Numbered from the stretch's first letter, positions 24,170-32,992 are shown. The stretch: 64,000 bases of DNA from Candidatus Saccharimonadota bacterium (GCA_028288995.1 JAQGHF010000005.1:46578-110577); one strand, 5' to 3'. Numbers and translations are program-made. The notes: generated by a model not told the origin, from the letters alone.

Positions 24170-25231
24170 TCAGCCGGTGGTGACGGCTTTTTGTTTGGCT
24201 TCCGCCGCTTTGATGGCGACCAGGACTTCTGCGAAGTTGTCCTCGTGCGGCAGTGTCTTGCGATACTGGGTCCATCCGTAGAAGTTACCAGACCACCCTG
24301 TCGCCTTCGGGTCGTACTTGGTTGCCTTTGGTATGAAGAATCCGCCTTCAACGAATTCCAGCTCCATCGGGGTTGCGACGTGCTCGAACGGCGACATGTG
24401 ACCGCTGCTGCTCAGACGTTCGGCGAGTGCGAGATCCTTCTTCAGATCTGCTTCGCCGGTGTCGTGAGTCAAGTAACTGACTCGTGCGCAACGTGCCGCA
24501 ACTGCACGCGCCGCTTCCTCTGGGTGTTCTTTTGCCCACTCCTTCTCGTTCTCTTGCAAGAACGGCAGGTGGTACTCTCCCTCGTGAAGCAGGGTCGGCG
24601 TGGAGGCATCGGACAACTCCTTCATCATCGTGGCGATGATACGGATCTCTTGCTGTGCCTGCTCGCTCACGCGCAGTGCAAAGAAGTTCTCCCATTCAGT
24701 CGCCGTGACGATCACCGTGTGCCACATGAATGGCTCCAGCAAACGGTTCGCGAGACCCTTGTGAATACCAAGGAAGTCATCTCGCTCGACGATCGAAGGA
24801 TCCTTGGCTTCCAGCCGATCGGCGATGTCCAGGACGAAAGACTGGAAGTCTCCGCCCTTTGCAAGCCACGCCCCGACTTCGGCTTCAATGAACTCTGGTG
24901 AGGTGATCATCTGGAGTGCCGAAAGAACCGCGTTGTCACGCGCCTTCAGCCAGAGCGCGATTGCTCTCAAGTGAAGCGTCCCCGTCAACGGAGCGCCTGC
25001 TTGCATGCCCGGTTTGTTCACGCCGAACTCTCTCGGTATGAACGGGTCGAGCATGATCTCACGCAGTTGCTTGAACACCGGGATTGCCCGCGAACTTGCG
25101 GAGTTCCGACTGAACATACGGTGCGTGTTGAATTCTGACAGCATTGCGCGCCAGAATGTGACGACGAATGTCGTGATACGGATGCCAGACTCGGAGATCG
25201 AATCGGCAACAATAGCTGCTTTATAGGCCAC
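24170..25231 (-). CDS. thyX: ThyX-like flavin-dependent thymidylate synthase
   Basis: 353 residues from GTG at 25231, which has GAGAGG eight bases upstream; GTG at 25252 and TTG at 25261 are alternatives. The ThyX active-site motif is present in the variant form 'EFNTHRMFSRNSASSRAIP' instead of RHRxxS, as in the long phage-type and CPR-type ThyX proteins. A second conserved block is 'FEHVATPMELEF' near 285-300. It methylates dUMP with methylene-tetrahydrofolate, FAD and NAD(P)H. It sits beside dcd and tmk, completing a dTMP route, but is more G+C-rich than they are and separated from them by 130 bases, so it was probably acquired separately. Confidence 0.87.
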   Translation of the reverse strand: MAYKAAIVADSISESGIRITTFVVTFWRAMLSEFNTHRMFSRNSASSRAIPVFKQLREIMLDPFIPREFGVNKPGMQAGAPLTGTLHLRAIALWLKARDNAVLSALQMITSPEFIEAEVGAWLAKGGDFQSFVLDIADRLEAKDPSIVERDDFLGIHKGLANRLLEPFMWHTVIVTATEWENFFALRVSEQAQQEIRIIATMMKELSDASTPTLLHEGEYHLPFLQENEKEWAKEHPEEAARAVAARCARVSYLTHDTGEADLKKDLALAERLSSSGHMSPFEHVATPMELEFVEGGFFIPKATKYDPKATGWSGNFYGWTQYRKTLPHEDNFAEVLVAIKAAEAKQKAVTTG

Positions 25232-25417
25232 TGTGGCCGCCTCTCTACTCACGGGTTGCAACGAAATGTTCTACCCACCTTCAACAACTATATCAGATTT
25301 GTAAGCTATATTAGGGTTCACATGCATACCTTTTATGCTATACTTTATGCAAGCGACGTTATTCACCAAACAAAAACGCACTTATCGGATCAACCAAAAA
25401 TAGCTCAGGAGCATCGT

Positions 25418-26125
25418 ATGACACAGGCATCACCCGAAAGAAATTTTAATTCTCGGGAGGATACCCTACTCAAAAATACAAGCGATATCCCTGTAGTCCC
25501 GATAACCTCTGATACTATTATTCCCGGCTATGATAGTGTTGAACCTATCGAAGTTAGCCCTTTTCATGGTCCTACCGAACGTGAAGAACAGAACATCTTT
25601 CTGGGTCGACAGGCAGCTAATCTTGCACTCGCGATTGGCGTCAGTAATGATCCTGACGTGAAGGTTCGCGAAGTAGAACGTTTCCTTGGAAATGCAGGCT
25701 ACCCTGAATCACATACGCCTACTGTTGCGTTATCGCAACAGGATTTCGTTACCTCTATCATCGATAACATTGAAATGAAGACGAAGACTGAGACTGCTGC
25801 AGCACTGAAGGCGCAGAATGAAGCACTTCGACAGCAAATCGAAGACATTAAAGAAACACTAGAGGCGAAATTATCAAAAGAAGCATTACTGGCTATTGCG
25901 CCATTTTTGAAACTCCCTGAAGGTGTCGATATTGATGTTGAAGAATTTGCCAGTGAAGTACAAGATGCACTTATTTCAACCCATGACCTTGAAGTACCCT
26001 CAACTGCTGAACTAGAAGCACAGCTTGCGCTTGAGTCAGATAATACGCATAGTCCAGTGAGTGGTATTACGATTGCAAAGATTGGACACTGGACGGTGGA
26101 TATTCTCAAGAAAAGCCTTAAATAA
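25418..26125 (+). CDS. Unknown protein with central coiled coil
   Basis: 235 residues, not recognised. A polar N-terminus (1-90) is followed by a helix-rich centre with a coiled coil (about 125-160, 'TAAALKAQNEALRQQIEDIK') and an acidic C-terminus. ATG at 25418 has AGGAG seven bases upstream; the longer reading has no support. A TATACT box lies near 25338, giving a leader of about 70 bases. Ends at a bidirectional terminator. Confidence 0.7.
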   Translation: MTQASPERNFNSREDTLLKNTSDIPVVPITSDTIIPGYDSVEPIEVSPFHGPTEREEQNIFLGRQAANLALAIGVSNDPDVKVREVERFLGNAGYPESHTPTVALSQQDFVTSIIDNIEMKTKTETAAALKAQNEALRQQIEDIKETLEAKLSKEALLAIAPFLKLPEGVDIDVEEFASEVQDALISTHDLEVPSTAELEAQLALESDNTHSPVSGITIAKIGHWTVDILKKSLK

Positions 26126-26143
26126 CGACAACGACATATAAAT

Positions 26144-26176
26144 AAAAAACTCCGCGAATCAACGCGGAGTTTTTTA
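26144..26176. terminator. Bidirectional terminator between unknown gene and rplA
   Basis: Stem CTCCGCG/CGCGGAG (26150-26156 with 26163-26169) flanked by A6 and T6, so it works for both converging transcripts. Confidence 0.9.
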
Positions 26177-26191
26177 TATAAGATGAACCTT

Positions 26192-27217
26192 CTAGTTAAT
26201 AAAGTTCTCTACCTTGATGCTAGGACCTTGTGTGGTACTAACACTGATTGATTTTACGAACGCACCCTTGATGCTCGTTGGCTTTTGGCTCAACAGGCTG
26301 TCAAAGAAACCTTTTGCGTTTTGGTTTAGCTTTTCAGCACCAAAGCTTACTTTACCAATGGCAAGGTGAACGATAGCTTGCTTGTCGACACGATATTCAA
26401 CTTTACCAGTCTTCGCTTCGTTGACAGCTTTTGCAACGTCAGTCGCAACCGAACCACTCTTTGGGTTAGGCATGAGACCACGTGGACCAAGAAGTCGGGC
26501 ATACTTACCAAGTCGTGGCATGTACTGTGGTGTTGCGATTAGGATATCGAAGTTAATGACTTCTTTATCAAGTTGTGCAAGGAAAGTTTCGTCACCAACA
26601 ACGTCAGCACCAGCCTTCGAGGCAGCAGCATGGTCACCTTCAGGTGCAAACACGGCAACACGAACAGTCTTACCAGTTCCATTTGGAAGGCTGACGGTTG
26701 TACGGATGTTTTGGTCAGCTTGGCGAGGGTCAACGTTCAAACGAACGTGAATTTCAACGCTGGCGTCAAACTTGCTTGGGCTTGTCTTTGCAGCGATGTT
26801 GACTGCATCAGTTAGTGAGTAGAGCTTACCCTTTTCAACGAGCTTTGCAGCTTCTTGGTACTTTTTGCCACGTCGTTCAAGAAGTGGACGAGTGACAGGT
26901 TTTGGACCCTTTGGCAATGAAGCCTCTTCACCGTCAGCAGATGTTGTATCACCGGCAGCTTTTCGAGCTTCTTTTTCTTCTTTAGCTTCAGTTTCTGCGA
27001 TTGCTTTTGCGCTTCGCTTGCCGCTCTTCGCTACTTTTTCTTCAACAACTTCAGCGACATCTTCAGTAATAACTGCCTCAGTTACGGTGACTGCTGGAGT
27101 GTTGATCTCGTCTTGAGCATCAACGATAGCTGCTTCGATTTGTGCAACGGTGTTCTTTTCAGAAACATCGAGGCCTAGTTTTTTTGCTTCTTCAAGCAGA
27201 TTGGCTTTCTTTGCCAT
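26192..27217 (-). CDS. rplA: Large-subunit ribosomal protein L1 with N-terminal extension
   Basis: 341 residues, against about 230 for ordinary L1. The L1 domain occupies about 115-341 ('[20 protein letters not shown]', '[19 protein letters not shown]', '[20 protein letters not shown]'). The first 35 residues ('[20 protein letters not shown]') look like a SAP/HeH-type helix-turn-helix. Residues 40-110 are a low-complexity Glu/Ala/Lys/Val linker. L1 binds 23S rRNA in the L1 stalk; the extension could bind nucleic acid. AAGGG precedes the ATG. Separated from rplK and rplJ by inserted genes. Confidence 0.93.
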   Translation of the reverse strand: MAKKANLLEEAKKLGLDVSEKNTVAQIEAAIVDAQDEINTPAVTVTEAVITEDVAEVVEEKVAKSGKRSAKAIAETEAKEEKEARKAAGDTTSADGEEASLPKGPKPVTRPLLERRGKKYQEAAKLVEKGKLYSLTDAVNIAAKTSPSKFDASVEIHVRLNVDPRQADQNIRTTVSLPNGTGKTVRVAVFAPEGDHAAASKAGADVVGDETFLAQLDKEVINFDILIATPQYMPRLGKYARLLGPRGLMPNPKSGSVATDVAKAVNEAKTGKVEYRVDKQAIVHLAIGKVSFGAEKLNQNAKGFFDSLLSQKPTSIKGAFVKSISVSTTQGPSIKVENFIN

Positions 27218-27320
27218 AGGTGTTAACCCTTTCTGTGGTGATAACGACTGTTTTACGGTCTCCCAACATTGATTGTTATAAAGATATTATAGCATGGCTC
27301 TTGCCGTTTTACCAGTGTTA

Positions 27321-27349
27321 TTGACAGGGATAACGCTCTCGCTTATGCT
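27321..27349 (+). promoter_or_regulatory. Consensus promoter giving a leaderless mRNA
   Basis: TTGACA (27321-27326), 17-base spacer, TATGCT (27344-27349), then seven bases to the ATG at 27357. This decides the start codon of the following FAD oxidase: transcription should begin at or next to the A of the ATG. Confidence 0.8.
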
Positions 27350-27356
27350 TGAGCAT

Positions 27357-29015
27357 ATGGATGAAATTAAAAAAGAGCTACTAGAGCGTGGGTTTAGTGG
27401 TGACTTGGACGATACGGCAGAAGCGCTCGCATTTTACTCACACGATGCATCAATGTTTGAACTTATACCAAAACTAGTTATCAAACCAAAAAATACCAAA
27501 GATGTTGAAGCGGCAGTAAAGCTCGTCGGCGAACAAAAGAAACATAATCCTGACCTATCGTTGACTGCACGGAGCGCTGGTACTGACATGTCAGGTGCGG
27601 CAATCAACGACTCTATTATTGTCGACTTTAATAAATACTTTCGAGAAGTTATCTCTGTTAAAGAAGACATCTCAGTGACGCAGCCAGGTGTGTTCTTCCG
27701 TGATTTCGATGTCGCAACTGGCGACTATCTTTTACCAAGCTACCCTGCAAGTCGCGATCTTGCGTCTGTCGGTGGCATGATCAACAACAACTCAGGTGGT
27801 GAAAAATCACTCGAGTTTGGTAAGACTGAAAAATACGTTCCAGAACTAAAGCTTGTTTTCGCTGATGGTATTGAGCGAGTTGTAAAGCCTCTTACTAAAG
27901 CTGAGCTTGACGTAAAGATGGCGCAGGATGATTTTGAAGGTAAGGTCTATAAAGACCTCTTTGCACTGATTGATGGTAACTACGAAAAAATTAAAGCCGC
28001 AAAACCAAACGTGAGTAAAAACTCAACCGGCTATAACTTGTGGAACGTCTGGGACCGTGAAACTGGCGTATTTGATATGACGCAGATGATTATCGGTGCG
28101 CAGGGTACGCTAGGGTTTGTGACAGAAGGAACGTTTAAGTTGGTCCCCCGCCCAAAGCACTCAGGTCTCCTCGTTCTGTTTATGCATGACATTGATAAGC
28201 TTGGTGATGTCATTAAAACTGTCATGAAACATAAACCTGCAACCTTTGAAAGTTTTGACGATGCAACGCTACTCCTCGTTATGAAGTTTATGCCAAGCTT
28301 CCTAAAGATGCTTGGTCCAGTGCGCTTCATTCACTTCTTGTTCACGCTCATCCCAGATGGTATGCAATTACTACGTGGCTTCCCGAAGCTCGTCCTCATG
28401 GTAGAGTTTAACGGTGAAACTGAAGATGAAGTTCGCCAAAAGATCGTTACGCTGCACAAGGAACTATCGCCGTTCCGTGCTCGTTACGAAATTAACGGCT
28501 TTGAAGAAGATCCAACTGAAGCAGACAGTGAAAAATTCTGGATTATGCGTCGTAATAGCTTCCAACTACTGCGAAGCAAGGTGAAAGACAAGCACACTGC
28601 CCCATTTATTGACGACCTCATCGTGAACCCAGAACATCTACCCGAGTTCTTGCCGAAGATCCGTGTCATCATCAAGAAGTACAAACTGCTTGCGACAATT
28701 GCTGGGCACATGGGCGATGGAAACTTCCACATCATTCCACTGATGAAGCTTGAAGATCCTAATGACCGCGCAAAACTACTTCCTGCGATGAAAGAAGTGG
28801 ATGAGCTGGTCTTGAAATACAAGGGATCACTTTCTGGTGAGCACAACGACGGACTTGTCCGTGGTCCATGGCTCGAACAGATGTATGGTAAAGAAGTTGT
28901 TGATTTATTCCGTGCAGCAAAAGACATCTTTGACCCACAGCACATCTTTAATCCTCACAAGAAGGCTAATGCTGAGTGGGATTATAGCTTTTCGCATATT
29001 CGGGAGAAGTTCTAA
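27357..29015 (+). CDS. FAD-linked oxidase, GlcD/D-lactate dehydrogenase family (copy 2)
   Basis: 552 residues, paralog of the protein at 6897-8561 over its whole length ('SAGTDMSGAAI', 'GGMINNNSGGEKS', 'GHMGDGNFHIIP', 'SGEHNDGLVRGPW'). Start at 27357 is chosen from the promoter position and from the matching N-terminus of copy 1. A longer reading from 27294 would lie inside the promoter. FAD subunit only, without iron-sulfur motifs. It is inserted between rplA and rplK on the opposite strand. Substrate is probably a 2-hydroxy acid; electron acceptor unknown. Confidence 0.88.
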   Translation: MDEIKKELLERGFSGDLDDTAEALAFYSHDASMFELIPKLVIKPKNTKDVEAAVKLVGEQKKHNPDLSLTARSAGTDMSGAAINDSIIVDFNKYFREVISVKEDISVTQPGVFFRDFDVATGDYLLPSYPASRDLASVGGMINNNSGGEKSLEFGKTEKYVPELKLVFADGIERVVKPLTKAELDVKMAQDDFEGKVYKDLFALIDGNYEKIKAAKPNVSKNSTGYNLWNVWDRETGVFDMTQMIIGAQGTLGFVTEGTFKLVPRPKHSGLLVLFMHDIDKLGDVIKTVMKHKPATFESFDDATLLLVMKFMPSFLKMLGPVRFIHFLFTLIPDGMQLLRGFPKLVLMVEFNGETEDEVRQKIVTLHKELSPFRARYEINGFEEDPTEADSEKFWIMRRNSFQLLRSKVKDKHTAPFIDDLIVNPEHLPEFLPKIRVIIKKYKLLATIAGHMGDGNFHIIPLMKLEDPNDRAKLLPAMKEVDELVLKYKGSLSGEHNDGLVRGPWLEQMYGKEVVDLFRAAKDIFDPQHIFNPHKKANAEWDYSFSHIREKF

Positions 29016-29059
29016 CAATCAGATTAATCTCGTAGATCGGTAAAATCCATAGTTAAGGC

Positions 29060-29085
29060 AAAATGAGACTCTTGGGTCTCATTTT
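29060..29085. terminator. Terminator after FAD oxidase copy 2
   Basis: Perfect 10-bp stem AAAATGAGAC/GTCTCATTTT (29060-29069 with 29076-29085), loop of six bases. The T-run is part of the stem. Confidence 0.8.
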
Positions 29086-29146
29086 GCTTATGCTTGATAT
29101 CAAATTATCATGGGCTTATTATAAGGTTAAACATTAAGGAGGTTCT

Positions 29147-29767
29147 GTGCTAACTAAAAGGTATTTATTGTCGACTAAGAATCTTAAAAGTATTTTGGAT
29201 AAAATCGTAGACGGAGTTGCACCTCCTAAATTCAACATCGATCACCTAAAGTCTATGGGTTTTGCAAGTAGCACTGATCGAGGCATAATCCCTCTTTTGA
29301 AAGATCTCGGTTTTATATCAGCAGACGGCGCACCTTTGGCTCCATACCATGCATATAGGGATCGTTCTCGCAGTAAGGCTGTTATGGCAAGCGCATTAAG
29401 AAGTGCATACGAAGACGTCTTTCATATAAGAGAGATCCCTACTGCATCTGACAGATCAGCCGTCGAGGGTTTATTTAAATCAAAGCATAATTCTACCGAT
29501 AAAGTTGCTCAAATGCAGGCAATGACATTTTATGCTCTCCTCGGACTTGCTGACATGAAATCGAGTGTTCCTGCTGCAATAATTCCAGAATCGGTTAAAC
29601 AAGAACAAGAGGATAAACCACTTGCGGATAATGAAGACTTAGTAAGTCCAATTTCACGGTTAAATACAGAGTTGCACTATACGATTCAGGTCCATCTACC
29701 TGCCACTAAAGATATAGAAGTTTTTAATGCAATATTCCGTTCATTAAGAGAAAACCTTCTTTCATGA
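29147..29767 (+). CDS. DUF5343-family winged-helix-like protein
   Basis: 206 residues, GTG start with a full AAGGAGG site. The first 130 residues follow the DUF5343 pattern: 'LKSILDKIVDGVAPPKFN', 'LKSMGFASSTDRGIIPLLKD', 'LGFISADGAPLAPYHAYRD', then a helical half containing 'SAYEDVFHI'. The C-terminal 60 residues are a separate acidic/beta part. DUF5343 proteins are often found near restriction and other defence genes; their biochemical role is not established. It overlaps the next gene by four bases (ATGA), so the two proteins form a translationally coupled pair. The pair is more AT-rich than its surroundings and interrupts the rplK-rplA gap. Confidence 0.75.
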   Translation: MLTKRYLLSTKNLKSILDKIVDGVAPPKFNIDHLKSMGFASSTDRGIIPLLKDLGFISADGAPLAPYHAYRDRSRSKAVMASALRSAYEDVFHIREIPTASDRSAVEGLFKSKHNSTDKVAQMQAMTFYALLGLADMKSSVPAAIIPESVKQEQEDKPLADNEDLVSPISRLNTELHYTIQVHLPATKDIEVFNAIFRSLRENLLS

Positions 29768-30354
29768 ATGAAGATGATGCACTGAGAAGTTGGCTGTTTA
29801 GAAGCTTAATGTTTGAAGCTGAAGCTGAGCCATTTAGACAAGCAGGTGTCCGTGTTGGCGTTGATGAGCGAAGCGCCGAGGAAAGCTTGCTTACTGAAAC
29901 ACTTGCACCTTTTTCCATTGATTTGCGTAACGAAGCTCTTCGTATGGCTAGATTGTATTCAATGATGTATTGTTTTGAAAATTCTGTTCGTGATTTAATT
30001 AAGTCACGACTTTTGGAAAAGAAGACTGATTGGTGGGATGACAGCTCGATTGTCTCGAGTAGAATCCACGATAGCGCAGAAACTAGAATGACCGAATCTG
30101 AGAAAAACTCTTGGCTAGAAGGTGTGAATAAAGAGAATTTGGGTTTTGTTGATTTTAGCGGCTTAAGTGATCTAATGACGAATAACTGGAGTGAATTTGA
30201 AGATCTTATTCCTTCGCAACACTGGTTAAAACAAAGATTTGATGAATTGGAAAAAGCTAGAAACTTCATCGCTCATAACAGGATGTTATCCGTTGCCGAG
30301 TTTGGTCGAATAGAAATGTATATCGGAGATTGGAATCGACAAGTTGGACTTTAA
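29764..30354 (+). CDS. Swt1-like HEPN-domain protein (candidate RNase)
   Basis: 196 residues. It has 'LYSMMYCFENSVRDLIKSRL' and a tryptophan pair near 90, typical of the Swt1-type HEPN fold. Near the C-terminus is the HEPN catalytic motif Arg166-x4-His171 ('ARNFIAHNR'). HEPN domains of this type are metal-independent RNases used in toxin-antitoxin, abortive infection and CRISPR-linked systems. Translation is coupled to the DUF5343 gene (ATGA overlap), suggesting that DUF5343 is its sensor, partner or antitoxin. The pairing is seen in the sequence; the defensive role is inferred. Confidence 0.75.
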   Translation: MNEDDALRSWLFRSLMFEAEAEPFRQAGVRVGVDERSAEESLLTETLAPFSIDLRNEALRMARLYSMMYCFENSVRDLIKSRLLEKKTDWWDDSSIVSSRIHDSAETRMTESEKNSWLEGVNKENLGFVDFSGLSDLMTNNWSEFEDLIPSQHWLKQRFDELEKARNFIAHNRMLSVAEFGRIEMYIGDWNRQVGL

Positions 30355-30372
30355 CACACGTACGTCAGAATG

Positions 30373-30404
30373 TTTAAAACCGCCCATTACCGAGCGGTTT
30401 TAAA
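30373..30404. terminator. Bidirectional terminator
   Basis: Stem TTTAAAACCGC/GCGGTTTTAAA (30373-30383 with 30394-30404). Ends both the DUF5343-HEPN transcript and, in the other direction, the secE-nusG-rplK transcript. Confidence 0.88.
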
Positions 30405-30419
30405 TTTGCGAAGAACTAA

Positions 30420-30845
30420 TTATTCAGTAACTTCAACGCCCATAGAACGAGCAGTTCCAGCGATAACCTTTACTCGGCCATCAACGTCAATTGCGTTAAG
30501 TTGGTCTTTCTTGGTTTCAGCGATAACTTCAAGTTGAGCACGTGTAATCGTACCGACTTTGTCAGTATGAGGCTTTGCACTTCCCTTTTTGATACCAGCT
30601 GCTTCGCGGATCAGGTCGTCAACTGGTTGACCAAGTGAGTTCCATGTGAATGAACGGTCTTCGTACACTTGAATGTGAACGATAACGTCTTTACCCATAA
30701 GGTCCTTAGTTGCGTCGTTGAACGGGTTGATGAAATCCATCATATTAAGACCCCATTGACCGAGTGTTGAACCAACAGGAGGACCTGCAGTCGCACGACC
30801 AGCTGGGATACGAAGTTTAAGATTTCCGATAATTTTCTTTGCCAT
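30420..30845 (-). CDS. rplK: Large-subunit ribosomal protein L11
   Basis: 141 residues. 'LRIPAGRATAGPPVGSTLGQ', 'FINPFNDATKD' and the C-terminal RNA-binding 'GTARSMGVEV' identify L11. Binds the GTPase centre of 23S rRNA. Third gene of the secE-nusG-rplK run, 95 bases after nusG. A terminator follows, so rplA must use its own promoter. Confidence 0.97.
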   Translation of the reverse strand: MAKKIIGNLKLRIPAGRATAGPPVGSTLGQWGLNMMDFINPFNDATKDLMGKDVIVHIQVYEDRSFTWNSLGQPVDDLIREAAGIKKGSAKPHTDKVGTITRAQLEVIAETKKDQLNAIDVDGRVKVIAGTARSMGVEVTE

Positions 30846-30940
30846 AATTTTCTTTCTTGTACTAAATAATTTTGAAGCTTATCTAGTGCGTAACTGATGT
30901 ATTATATCACTGTTCTGGTGGTTTGACCAGGGGAGCTAGG

Positions 30941-31486
30941 TTAAACTTTTTTAACTTGAAGTGCGTCGAGTTCGACTGAAGTATCACGACCAAACATGCT
31001 GACCATAACTTTGACTTTGCCTTTTTGGTTGTCAATTTCGCTGATTGCACCGTCAAATCCCTTGAAAGGACCATCGGTGATGCTCACTACTTCGCCTTCA
31101 GAGAAGTCGATGAAGTGCTTTGGATCTTCAACGCCCATTCGCTTTTTGATCTTTGAGATTTCAGGATCAGATACAGGGGTTGGTTGTGTGCTTGTTCCAA
31201 CAAATCCAGTTACACCAGGTGTGTTACGGACGATGTACCATGTTTCGTCGGTCAGTTTCATCTCAACCAGGGCATAGCCTTGGAAGATTTTCTTCTCAAC
31301 AACTTTTCGCTTACCGTTCTTGATTTCAATTTGCTTTTCTTTTGGTACCATAACGTCGAAAATTTTGTCAGCCATGTCGACAGCGTTAATACGCTGACGA
31401 ATGCTGTCTGCAACCTTTTCTTCATAGCCACTGTAGGTGTGGATTGCGTACCATTGTCGTGATGAGTCGTAGCGATTGTTTGCCAT
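30941..31486 (-). CDS. nusG: Transcription termination/antitermination factor NusG
   Basis: 181 residues. NGN domain begins 'RQWYAIHTYSGYEEKVADSI' and includes 'WYIVRNTPGVTGFVG'. The KOW domain near 130-160 has 'GEVVSITDGPFKGFDGAISEID'. Bridges RNA polymerase with Rho or S10. AAGGAT site before the ATG; 13 bases after secE. Confidence 0.97.
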   Translation of the reverse strand: MANNRYDSSRQWYAIHTYSGYEEKVADSIRQRINAVDMADKIFDVMVPKEKQIEIKNGKRKVVEKKIFQGYALVEMKLTDETWYIVRNTPGVTGFVGTSTQPTPVSDPEISKIKKRMGVEDPKHFIDFSEGEVVSITDGPFKGFDGAISEIDNQKGKVKVMVSMFGRDTSVELDALQVKKV

Positions 31487-31499
31487 TATATGTAGATCC

Positions 31500-31751
31500 T
31501 TACTTTAGAATTAATTCGAATAGAAATTTAAATAATATGTCGAGCAGCAGAATGATAACGACGAAAAACGCGCTAAAGAGGAGAACTGCGAAGGTTAATC
31601 CCCATGTTGCACTCCTTGTAGGCCAACGCACAAGGCGAAGCTCAATCCAGGCTCCTTTAAAGTACCCGCCAATAGCAAATAATGTCTTTACGAAAGGATT
31701 AGTTGGTTCAGTTCGAACCTTTTTCGCTTTTTCTCCAGATTTGCTAGCCAT
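31500..31751 (-). CDS. secE: Preprotein translocase subunit SecE
   Basis: 83 residues: short polar N-terminus, amphipathic 'GAWIELRLVRWPTRSATW' (the conserved SecE motif with W-P-T/S) and one C-terminal membrane helix. Stabilises SecY. The start at 31751 is preferred over 31760 because the AGGA site then lies nine bases away. First gene of secE-nusG-rplK. Confidence 0.92.
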   Translation of the reverse strand: MASKSGEKAKKVRTEPTNPFVKTLFAIGGYFKGAWIELRLVRWPTRSATWGLTFAVLLFSAFFVVIILLLDILFKFLFELILK

Positions 31752-31846
31752 CGCCCGCATTCCTACTTTCTTAATCCAATTAAAATAGCCTGCTGCTGCA
31801 GACTGTCAAGATCAGTGTAGCTTTTTTCGCCTCTATCGTCAAGGGG

Positions 31847-32992
31847 ATGTTATTATGGAAGAAGATGCTTCAGGTTATACTGTTTGTACTGTATGCGGTA
31901 CTTTTGGGAATGTTCACTTTGGCCGTATGGCGGCTTCGTTACGCCTATACTCACTTCAAAATGAAAGCACTGCTCACTGGTGTTCGCACAAAGGATTCTC
32001 TTCCCAGTGTCACGGTGTGCATTCCGGCTCGTAATGAAACCCACGCCATGACTGATTCGCTACAGCGCGTCATTGCTAGCACTTATCCAAAGCTTGAGAT
32101 TATTGTGCTTGACGACCTATCGGGTGATGACACGTCGGCACTCATAAAGGCGTTTGCCCATGAAGGGATTCGTTTTGTTGAAGGGTCAAAGCTTCCAGAG
32201 GGCTGGCTGGGTAAGAATCATGCGCTACAAGGTTTGTTAGAACAAGCGAGTGGTACGTATGTCTTATTTATGGATGTTGATACGAGGCTTAGTCCTGAAT
32301 CTATTGAGCAACTGATTGCCTATACTTTGCAAGAGGACGCTTTGATGGTGTCTATCTTGCCTCGTCGTGAGGATACTCCACGGGCGAGTGCGTTTTTTTC
32401 GCCTCTTCGTTATTTCTGGGAAATTATGTTTCACCGTAAAAGCTTTCCTGCAACTGCAAGCGGTGCCTGGCTGATACATCGCCAGACGCTCCTAGATAGG
32501 TGGCAAGGCTTTACGCAGTTCAAAGATGCTATTCAGCCTGAATCGCGTATGTCAGCCGATCTGATGGCTTCTGGGCGGTATCGATTCTTGATTGGGACAG
32601 AAATGTTAGGCATTTCTTATGAAAAGAAATGGCGCTCACAAATTGGCACGAGTATTCGACTTCTCTTTCCTTTGCTGGGCGGCAAGGTGGTGAACATTAT
32701 TATTGCAGCACTTGATCTACTGATTGTCTCAGCACCGCTGTTTGTTATCTTGTCGGGGCTGTTCGTTGGCTGGGGTATAAATCAAGCAATTGGGGGTGTT
32801 TTCTACCTGATGTTTACGGGGCTATACGCATTCTATCTTCGTAAAGTGTGGCGCAAAGCTTGGCTTATCGGTGGGTTTCTGTGGTCATATGCCGTCGTTC
32901 AAGAATGCGTTTTGGCAATTCTGAGTGCAATTCGCTATTCGCAAAAAGCAGTGACCTGGAAAGGTCGCCTGGTCAAAGCACCAAAGTCTTAA
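31847..32992 (+). CDS. Membrane glycosyltransferase family 2
   Basis: 381 residues. N-terminal membrane helix (about 8-28), GT-A domain with 'PSVTVCIPARNETHAM', 'IIVLDDLSGDDTS', the DxD-like 'VLFMDVDTRL', and 'FKDAIQPESRMSADL', then three or four C-terminal membrane helices. Resembles CrtQ/hopanoid-type and other inverting GT2 enzymes acting on lipid acceptors. Start at 31847 (TATCGT box upstream) or 31865 (TTATTAT upstream); both would be leaderless. Convergent with and abutting the next histidine kinase gene. Confidence 0.82.
   Translation: MLLWKKMLQVILFVLYAVLLGMFTLAVWRLRYAYTHFKMKALLTGVRTKDSLPSVTVCIPARNETHAMTDSLQRVIASTYPKLEIIVLDDLSGDDTSALIKAFAHEGIRFVEGSKLPEGWLGKNHALQGLLEQASGTYVLFMDVDTRLSPESIEQLIAYTLQEDALMVSILPRREDTPRASAFFSPLRYFWEIMFHRKSFPATASGAWLIHRQTLLDRWQGFTQFKDAIQPESRMSADLMASGRYRFLIGTEMLGISYEKKWRSQIGTSIRLLFPLLGGKVVNIIIAALDLLIVSAPLFVILSGLFVGWGINQAIGGVFYLMFTGLYAFYLRKVWRKAWLIGGFLWSYAVVQECVLAILSAIRYSQKAVTWKGRLVKAPKS

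Noticed and set aside
29764-30354. Possible CRISPR-associated (Csm6-like) or RnlA toxin identity for the HEPN protein
   Set aside because: No CARF or RnlA-type domains; the layout fits Swt1-like HEPN alone.
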